Shown here: positions 7,100-12,382 of the stretch, one piece after another
Position numbering within the stretch: the stretch's first letter is position 1
How the letters are laid out: each line of letters begins with the position of its first letter
NCBI GenBank assembly: GCA_946886375.1
Contig: CAMPIL010000069.1
Location: forward strand, 1 to 12,382
Direction: 5' to 3'
DNA from: an uncultured Phycisphaerales bacterium
GTDB lineage: Bacteria > Planctomycetota > Phycisphaerae > Phycisphaerales > SM1A02
DNA: 12,382 bases
Notes under the pieces: model-generated
Told to the model about the DNA's origin: nothing
Seen by the model: the letters and a program-made list of their open reading frames with translations, nothing else
The model's database searches: none
Program-made: the position numbers and the translations under genes

Positions 7100-9112
7100 A
7101 TGAATCAGACGTCCACTGCTGTGCCGGGCCCGACATTGTTTGGTCATCCCACCGGATTGTTCACGCTCTTCTTTGCCGAGATGTGGGAGCGATTCTCCTA
7201 CTACGGCATGCGTGCGCTGCTGGTGTTCTACATGATCAAGGGGTTCCTGAAGTACAGCGACGGCGAAGCCTACGCGGTATACGGCGCGTACACCGCGCTG
7301 GTGTACATGACGCCGTTCTTCGGCGGAATGATCGCTGATCGCCTGCTTGGCCCGCGCCGCGCGGTGGTGCTTGGCGGTCTGCTCATGGCTGCAGGTCACT
7401 TGACCATGACCGTTGAAAACAGTTTTGCGTTCTACACCGCGCTGTCGCTGCTCATCGCGGGCAACGGATTCTTCAAACCCAACATCTCGACAATGGTCGG
7501 TTCGCTGTATCCGCAGGGAAACCCCAAGCGGGACGGCGGGTTCACGATCTTCTACATGGGCATCAACCTCGGTGCCGCGATGTCGCCGCTGCTGTGCGGC
7601 TACATCGGCGAAACCTACGGCTGGCACTATGGTTTTGGCTTGGCCACGATCGGCATGTTGACCGGCATCGCTGTGTTCGTCATGCCCACGCTCGTCACGC
7701 AATTGCTCATCATGCTGGGCGCGCTGGCGGCCGCGACGGGACTGATCATTTTCCAGCCGGACAACATCTACTCCATGGCCGTCAACATCTTCGTTGCCCT
7801 CGCGCTGGTGGCGGCGGCGATTGTGTCGTGGATGGCGTTGGGCCGTGGCGGGCTTCCTGCCGAGGCCGGCGCGGCACCGGATGTGGATAAACTTCGACAG
7901 CCAGTGTTTGGAATTCCGGCTTCCTGGGCGGTCTACCTGGGCACGATTCTCGCGGTTCCCATTCTCGCGTTGCTCGTGTCCGGCTTTGCGCCGTTCAACC
8001 ACGGCAAGGCAATGGTCTTTTTCCCGGAGGAAACAATCAATGACCTTGGCAAGCGCGGCGGGTTCGGCGAGATCGCGGCTGTTGTTCTGCAGGAAACAAG
8101 CAAACCCGCAGGATTGATTCTGTTCCTCGCAGGCATCGTCGCCCTGGCCTATCTTGGCGTTCAAACACTCAAGCTCGACCGCATCCCGCGCCAGCGCATG
8201 TACGTCGTGTTCATCCTTACGTTCTTCTCACTTCTGTTCTGGGCGTTTTTTGAGCAGGCGGGCAGTTCGGTCAACAACTTCACCGATCGCAACGTCGATC
8301 GCGTCGTCGATGCCAGACGTGTGATCGGACCCGAGGACGTGGGCACGACCATCACTCTCCAACCCACCCAGGAACAACTCGGATATGTCAATGGCGAGGC
8401 GATGTTTACGCTCTCTGCACTTGACAAGCTGCGCGAGGAGCACGGCGAACCCGATTACACAGTCGAATGGAACGTGGCGCCGAGCAACGTCGGAATGGTC
8501 GTGGCGGCGCGCAACAGTGAAATTCCCGCCAGTTGGTTCCAGTCGGTGAACCCTGTGTACATCCTCATCTTCGGCCTGGTGTTTACCGCGCTGTGGGGAT
8601 TCCTGGGAGAACGCGGCATTGAACCGAGTACGCCAGTCAAATTCGGACTCGGCCTGCTGCAACTGGGCCTTGGGTTTGGCGCGTTCTGGTATGGCGCGCA
8701 GTCCGCCGACGACCGCGGCATGGTCGCGCTATCATGGCTTTTTGTCGGCTACCTGCTGCAGACGACTGGCGAGTTGTGTCTGTCGCCCGTCGGGTTGTCG
8801 ATGATCACGAAACTTTCGCCGACGTTTCTGGTCAGTACCGTCATGGGCATGTGGTTCCTTGCGACCGCCTTTTCACAATTCTTGGCCGCAATCATCGCCC
8901 AATTCACGGGCGTGCATGAAGGTCCCGAAGGCGGCGGCGGCATTCCCGTGCCCAGTGAAACGGTGAATGTGTATGGCGACGTTTTCGGCAAAATCGCGGT
9001 GGCAGCGATCATCTGCTCGGTGGCCTGCCTCAGTCTGTCGCCACTCTTGAAACGATGGATGCACGAGGAGGCGATCAGTCCAAAGGACACAACGCGCCGC
9101 GGCGGACATTGA
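7100..9112 (+). CDS. POT/PTR-family proton-coupled di/tripeptide transporter
   Basis: Inner-membrane major-facilitator protein of the POT (PTR2) family, importing di- and tripeptides with protons; 670 residues. The family fingerprint is clear. ExxERFxYYG lies in helix 1 (Glu27, Glu30, Arg31, Tyr34-Tyr35), GGMIADRLLG at 75-84 in the helix 2-3 loop, and FFKPNIS at 124-130 carries the conserved helix 4 Lys126. FEQAGSS includes Glu385 in helix 7, and GELCLSPVG includes the conserved helix 10 Glu558. These residues argue for an active proton-coupled carrier. The protein is longer than the usual 450-520 residues, chiefly because of extra central hydrophobic segments (about 195-245) and a hydrophilic loop of about 90 residues between helices 7 and 8. 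It sits directly downstream of a secreted dipeptidyl peptidase, whose products would be its substrates. Confidence 0.96.
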   Translation: MNQTSTAVPGPTLFGHPTGLFTLFFAEMWERFSYYGMRALLVFYMIKGFLKYSDGEAYAVYGAYTALVYMTPFFGGMIADRLLGPRRAVVLGGLLMAAGHLTMTVENSFAFYTALSLLIAGNGFFKPNISTMVGSLYPQGNPKRDGGFTIFYMGINLGAAMSPLLCGYIGETYGWHYGFGLATIGMLTGIAVFVMPTLVTQLLIMLGALAAATGLIIFQPDNIYSMAVNIFVALALVAAAIVSWMALGRGGLPAEAGAAPDVDKLRQPVFGIPASWAVYLGTILAVPILALLVSGFAPFNHGKAMVFFPEETINDLGKRGGFGEIAAVVLQETSKPAGLILFLAGIVALAYLGVQTLKLDRIPRQRMYVVFILTFFSLLFWAFFEQAGSSVNNFTDRNVDRVVDARRVIGPEDVGTTITLQPTQEQLGYVNGEAMFTLSALDKLREEHGEPDYTVEWNVAPSNVGMVVAARNSEIPASWFQSVNPVYILIFGLVFTALWGFLGERGIEPSTPVKFGLGLLQLGLGFGAFWYGAQSADDRGMVALSWLFVGYLLQTTGELCLSPVGLSMITKLSPTFLVSTVMGMWFLATAFSQFLAAIIAQFTGVHEGPEGGGGIPVPSETVNVYGDVFGKIAVAAIICSVACLSLSPLLKRWMHEEAISPKDTTRRGGH

Positions 9113-9127
9113 TACCACTGGCTGGTG

Positions 9128-9634
9128 TTACGCCCGCTTCACAAACGTCCCCGCATTTGGGTCCTTCTCAACTCCCGGAAATTGCAGGACCTGGCTGTGC
9201 ATCGCCACGTACACGCCCGGCTGGAGCAATTGCACCGCAAGCAGAGCCTCGGTGAGATTCTGCAGCGCATCGGTCGAGCGCATTTCCCACGGCCGCATCG
9301 CGCCGGTCAGAATAATCGGCACTCGCGGCGAATTCAGGCGATCGTGAATCCGATGTCCCGTCTTCGCCAGCCTGTCCGTTCCGTGCACAATCACCACGCC
9401 ATCGTGCGTCGCGGCGTAATGGGCGACGGTCGTGGCGATCAGGTCGTGATCAGCCTCTGACATTTCGAGGCTGTCCTTGTTCATCAGCGAGACGCGATCG
9501 ATGCAGATGCCGCGAAGTTGCAGCGATGCCAGCATGATGTCCAGCACGCTGACGCGGTTGGCCAGCACGCCGGAAAGTTCATCGTAGGTTTTTTCGATGG
9601 TGCCGCCGGTTGAGATGAGTGCGATGCGCTTCAA
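9128..9634 (-). CDS. Short asparaginase-like protein (N-terminal domain only)
   Basis: Asparaginase/glutaminase-fold protein, expected to hydrolyse L-asparagine or a related amide. Only 168 residues, against about 330 for type I/II L-asparaginases. Active-site positions of the N-terminal domain are present: STGGTIE with Thr12 and nearby Tyr17, NKDSLEMS with Ser55, VHGTDRL with Thr86-Asp87, GAMRP at 111-115, and Lys157 in VEKDPN, which aligns with the catalytic Lys after the VLDGRDVTK segment of E. coli AnsB. The C-terminal domain, which supplies residues to the neighbouring subunit's site, is absent. The reading frame is clean and the space downstream is occupied by the convergent transporter gene. 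The start is TTG at 9634, the only canonical start giving a complete first strand; no clear ribosome binding site precedes it. No signal peptide, so it is cytoplasmic. It could be a natural short family or a remnant. Confidence 0.88.
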   Translation of the reverse strand: MKRIALISTGGTIEKTYDELSGVLANRVSVLDIMLASLQLRGICIDRVSLMNKDSLEMSEADHDLIATTVAHYAATHDGVVIVHGTDRLAKTGHRIHDRLNSPRVPIILTGAMRPWEMRSTDALQNLTEALLAVQLLQPGVYVAMHSQVLQFPGVEKDPNAGTFVKRA

Positions 9635-9705
9635 AGGATTGGTCGTTGGGCGTTTGACAATTGACGGGCGGTGGTTGCGGAAAGAATCTCAGCGAAACCG
9701 GGACT

Positions 9706-9740
9706 GCAAATCGTAAATCGCAAATCCAAAATCGCAAATT
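9706..9740. repeat. Five tandem copies of a 7-bp unit (consensus GCAAATC)
   Basis: Five contiguous 7-mers in register: GCAAATC, GTAAATC, GCAAATC, CAAAATC and GCAAATT, beginning at 9706, 9713, 9720, 9727 and 9734. The block is AT-rich inside a GC-rich region and lies in the 109 bp gap between the asparaginase start and the DUF255 stop, ending 3 bp from that stop. AAATC-type iterations are, from memory, common between genes in planctomycetes. No function is evident. Confidence 0.8.
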
Positions 9741-9743
9741 CCA

Positions 9744-12215
9744 TCACCGCTCCGCCACGATGCGCACTCCCAGCGTTTCGGTCTTCGGTTCCAGGCATTC
9801 CTTATCGGTGCAGGTCTGGTACGTGATGGACAGCCGGGGCGTTCCCACGAGTTTGCCGGTCTGCTCCACTCGCACAGGAAACGTCACCGATCCCGCGTGG
9901 GCGTAAATCGTTCCAGTTGAGAATTCGCTCTTGTACGACTCGCCGGCGGGATATTCGGGCACGATCCGCAATCCATCGCACCCGGTCAGCGAAACGCTCA
10001 GCGGGATCAGGAACTCGTCGCCGGGCTTGTTGGCGTTGACGTGATAGGGTTTGACAATGTGCAGCGTGACGGTGAATGACGCGGGCGCGCCCGGCTTCAC
10101 GGTGATTTCATTGGGTTGCACGCTGACCCTCACCGGACCGGATTGTGTTGGCATGGCGGGGCTTGCAATCGCGGGCGCAAGATCAATGCGTTGCGGGTAA
10201 TTCTTCGCCATGCGCTGCAGCGCGAGCGTGGCCAGAATGGAACCGGTGGGATGCTGCTTGATCGCGCTGCTCATGCTCTTGAGCGTCGCGGCGGCATCAT
10301 CCAGATGCGCGATGTGGCCGGTCAGTTCGTGCAGGTCCAGGAGATTCAGCAGCATCATCGAATTGCCCGACGGCACAGCGCCGTCGTAAGTGGATTTCAC
10401 GCGCACGAAAAGATCGGACTGATTCTCGAGCGTGTCGAAGTAACCGCCAGCCGCGCTGTCCCAGAACTTTCCCCTGGCGATTTGGGCCAATCGCTTGGCG
10501 TCCTCAAGCGCGCGGCGATCATTGGCTGAGCGGTGTAATGCGATCAGTCCTCGAATCATCAACGCGTAATCTTCGAGAAACGCATCAATCCTCGTCTGGC
10601 CGGCGCGGTGCGAGCGCAGCAACCCCCCATCGCTGGCGCGCATCTTCTGCAGTACAAAGCCAGCCGCGCGGGCTGCGGCATCCTTGTATTTTTTCTCGTT
10701 CAAAACCCGACCGCCCTCGGCCATGCCCGCGATCATCAGGCCGTTCCACCCCGCGAGCACCTTGTCGTCCAATCCCGGCTGCTCCCGCTTGTTCCGCACG
10801 TCCAGCAGCGCGCGATTCACGCGGCTCAAGCGCGTATTGAATTCCTCGGTTGACAGGTTCAGTTTCGTCGCAAGGTTCGCAGGCTTATCCGAAAGATACA
10901 GCACGTTTCGCGGGGGTTGCTCTGGATGATGCGGGTCCTGAAAATTCGGCCCGCCGCGAAGGCCATACACATTCAGCGCGAAGTCCACATCGTCCTTCAG
11001 CCCCGCGCCGGTGAGCGCATCGCGAACTTCACTCTCGGTCCACAGGTAGTTGTCTCCCTCGCGCGCGTTGACCTCCGCATCTTGAGCGCTGAAGAACGCG
11101 CCGTCCGCGCTGGTCATCTCGCGCAGCACATAGTCCAGCGTTTCGCGCAGGACCTCGGCGTAATACGGGTCCTTGGTCAACTCGTATACCCTCGCATAAA
11201 CCGATGCGAGTTGGCCGTTGTCGTACAGCATTTTTTCGAAGTGCGGCACGAGCCACTTCTCATCGACGCTGTAGCGGTGGAACCCGCCGCCAACCTGGTC
11301 GTACATGCCGCCCATCGCCATGCGATCAAGGGTGTGCAGCACCGCATCGCGCACGGGCTTGAGTTCCCACCCCGCCCCAATGAGGAACTCGAGATTGACT
11401 GGCGTGGGAAACTTGGGGGCGCGCTGCGAGGGATGGACGAATCCGCCGTGCTTTGGATCGTAACCGGCCAGGAGATCAGTGATGGCGTTCTCGACTTCGC
11501 GTTGTCCGATCGCCACGGGTTGCGCTGACTTTGAGAGATGCTCCCGCACCGCGTCGGCGACCTGGTCGGCCTGTCGCAGCGCGACATCGCGATCGTTCTT
11601 CCAGACACCCGCGATCTGCCGCAGCACGCTGGGGAAACCGGGACGGCCGAAACTGTCGGTGGGCGGAAAGTACGTGCCCGCCACAAACGGTTTGAGCGTG
11701 CGCGGCTCAAGGAACACAGACATCGGCCACCCGCCTGAACCGGAGAGCATCTGCGTTGCCGCCATGTAGATTTCATCAACGTCCGGCCGCTCCTCGCGAT
11801 CGACCTTGATGCAGATGAAATTCTCGTTCATCACCGCGGCAACGTCGGCATTCTCGAAACTTTCGCGCTCCATCACGTGACACCAATAGCAGGTGGAATA
11901 ACCGATGCTCAGGAAAATCGGTTTATCCTGGGCGCGGGCTGCCTCGAACGCCGCGGGCCCCCACGCGTACCAGTCCACCGGATTGTGCGCGTGTTGAAGC
12001 AGGTACGGGCTGGTTTCGTTGACCAGCCGATTGGCACGCGCCGGCTGTGTCGTGCCTGGCTGAGCGGTTTGCGGCTGTGTGGCGGGAGCGGACATCGGGT
12101 GTTCCTTTGCAGAACTCGGCGGCTGCGGGGACGCAGGGGCCGCACCGAGCACGATAGCCGCGCTACCCCACCCCAACGCAATGAACGCGAGCACGGCCTT
12201 TGAGAGCATCCGCAT
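9744..12215 (-). CDS. Secreted DUF255 (thioredoxin-like) protein with C-terminal DsbD-alpha-like domain
   Basis: YyaL/SPATA20-type protein, 823 residues from the ATG at 12215; an ATG at 12209 and a TTG at 12263 are alternatives, none with a clear ribosome binding site. A hydrophobic signal segment at about 5-24 is followed by a Pro/Thr/Gln linker. The DUF255 domain opens with [17 protein letters not shown] and carries a thioredoxin-type Cys-Tyr-Trp-Cys at 109-112, then [13 protein letters not shown] and [11 protein letters not shown]. The middle part (about residues 260-670) is the six-hairpin-type region with [12 protein letters not shown] and [14 protein letters not shown]. The last 130 residues resemble the periplasmic N-terminal domain of DsbD: a YHVNANKP segment and [12 protein letters not shown] with Cys802 and Cys807. 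Usual DUF255 proteins are about 650-790 residues and lack this tail. A periplasmic thiol-redox role is inferred; the biochemical activity of DUF255 proteins is poorly known. The gene may be cotranscribed with the asparaginase downstream. Confidence 0.93.
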   Translation of the reverse strand: MRMLSKAVLAFIALGWGSAAIVLGAAPASPQPPSSAKEHPMSAPATQPQTAQPGTTQPARANRLVNETSPYLLQHAHNPVDWYAWGPAAFEAARAQDKPIFLSIGYSTCYWCHVMERESFENADVAAVMNENFICIKVDREERPDVDEIYMAATQMLSGSGGWPMSVFLEPRTLKPFVAGTYFPPTDSFGRPGFPSVLRQIAGVWKNDRDVALRQADQVADAVREHLSKSAQPVAIGQREVENAITDLLAGYDPKHGGFVHPSQRAPKFPTPVNLEFLIGAGWELKPVRDAVLHTLDRMAMGGMYDQVGGGFHRYSVDEKWLVPHFEKMLYDNGQLASVYARVYELTKDPYYAEVLRETLDYVLREMTSADGAFFSAQDAEVNAREGDNYLWTESEVRDALTGAGLKDDVDFALNVYGLRGGPNFQDPHHPEQPPRNVLYLSDKPANLATKLNLSTEEFNTRLSRVNRALLDVRNKREQPGLDDKVLAGWNGLMIAGMAEGGRVLNEKKYKDAAARAAGFVLQKMRASDGGLLRSHRAGQTRIDAFLEDYALMIRGLIALHRSANDRRALEDAKRLAQIARGKFWDSAAGGYFDTLENQSDLFVRVKSTYDGAVPSGNSMMLLNLLDLHELTGHIAHLDDAAATLKSMSSAIKQHPTGSILATLALQRMAKNYPQRIDLAPAIASPAMPTQSGPVRVSVQPNEITVKPGAPASFTVTLHIVKPYHVNANKPGDEFLIPLSVSLTGCDGLRIVPEYPAGESYKSEFSTGTIYAHAGSVTFPVRVEQTGKLVGTPRLSITYQTCTDKECLEPKTETLGVRIVAER

Positions 12216-12305
12216 GACCGCATGGTACGGCGGGCTGAAGGGCCTGCAAATGAAGAGCCGCAATTCCTACAAAGACATTGGCTCGCACGACTCGATATAC
12301 ATTTC

Positions 12306-12382
12306 ATGAACGATTTCACCCAGACATTGCAGGACCTGCCCGTCACCGGCCTGATCCCCGTCGTGCTGCTCATTGGGCTTGG
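12306..12382 (+). CDS. Start of a probable membrane protein (3' end outside window)
   Basis: An ATG at 12306 opens a frame that remains open to the window edge (25 complete codons). It begins MNDFTQTLQDL and passes into a hydrophobic run (GLIPVVLLIGLG), suggesting an N-terminal membrane helix. It is divergent from the DUF255 gene, with 90 bp between the two chosen starts. No clear ribosome binding site is visible. Too little remains to name a family. Confidence 0.5.
   Translation, partial: MNDFTQTLQDLPVTGLIPVVLLIGL

Noticed and set aside
6203..8164. A 653-codon open frame on the minus strand spanning the peptidase-transporter junction
   Set aside because: It is antisense to two strongly recognised genes. 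Its translation is rich in Arg/His/Gln with no family motif, as expected from the complement of GC-rich codons.
9116..9127. CAC...GTG mini-hairpin between the convergent genes
   Set aside because: Only three base pairs and no T-run, so it is not a credible terminator.
9661..9906. An 81-codon + strand open frame across the 7-mer repeat
   Set aside because: It reads through the tandem repeat and then the antisense of the DsbD-like tail; there is no ribosome binding site or family similarity.
12272..12301. Possible promoter (AAGACA, 18 nt, TATACA) before the gene at 12306
   Set aside because: Each box matches the sigma-70 consensus at about four of six positions, and the -10 ends only 4 nt before the ATG. 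It would require a leaderless or internal start, too weak to call.

Overview
The window reads as an ordinary chromosomal segment of a high-GC Gram-negative bacterium. The gene mix fits a planctomycete, possibly of the Phycisphaerae type: a GspD-like secretin with glycine-rich insertions, an S46 dipeptidyl peptidase beside a POT transporter, a secreted DUF255 protein carrying a DsbD-like tail, GTG and TTG starts, and AAATC-type short tandem repeats between genes. That taxonomic placement is inference from gene content only. I see no rRNA, tRNA, CRISPR array, insertion sequence or phage gene.

Layout. Positions 3-4911 (+) form an envelope or secretion block. It holds the 3' end of an unrecognised protein with a proline- and acid-rich tail, a 948-residue secretin, and a probable lipoprotein with propeller-like sequence that starts 7 bp after the secretin stop. 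Positions 4982-9112 (+) form a peptide-use pair: a secreted S46 dipeptidyl peptidase with an intact catalytic triad, then 27 bp later a POT/PTR-family proton-coupled di/tripeptide transporter. The first would release dipeptides outside the inner membrane and the second would import them. Positions 9128-12215 (-) hold two genes pointing back towards that pair. One is a 168-residue short asparaginase-like protein starting with TTG, 15 bp tail-to-tail from the transporter. The other is an 823-residue secreted protein combining a DUF255 thioredoxin-like domain, a six-hairpin-type domain and a C-terminal DsbD-alpha-like domain. A five-unit tandem repeat of a 7-mer lies between these two. A divergent gene begins at 12306 and runs off the window.

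How the genes could work together. The peptidase and transporter make a coherent dipeptide scavenging route, and the asparaginase could release ammonia from imported asparagine. The secretin would be the outer-membrane channel of a type II secretion or type IV pilus machine whose other parts probably lie upstream of the window. I did not find a novel multi-gene defence or mobile system. The most interesting points are domain architectures: the DUF255-DsbD-alpha fusion, and the secretin with an extra N-module and three low-complexity loops in matching positions. Unannotated gaps are all shorter than 120 bp, and apart from ribosome binding sites and the 7-mer repeat I see nothing convincing in them.
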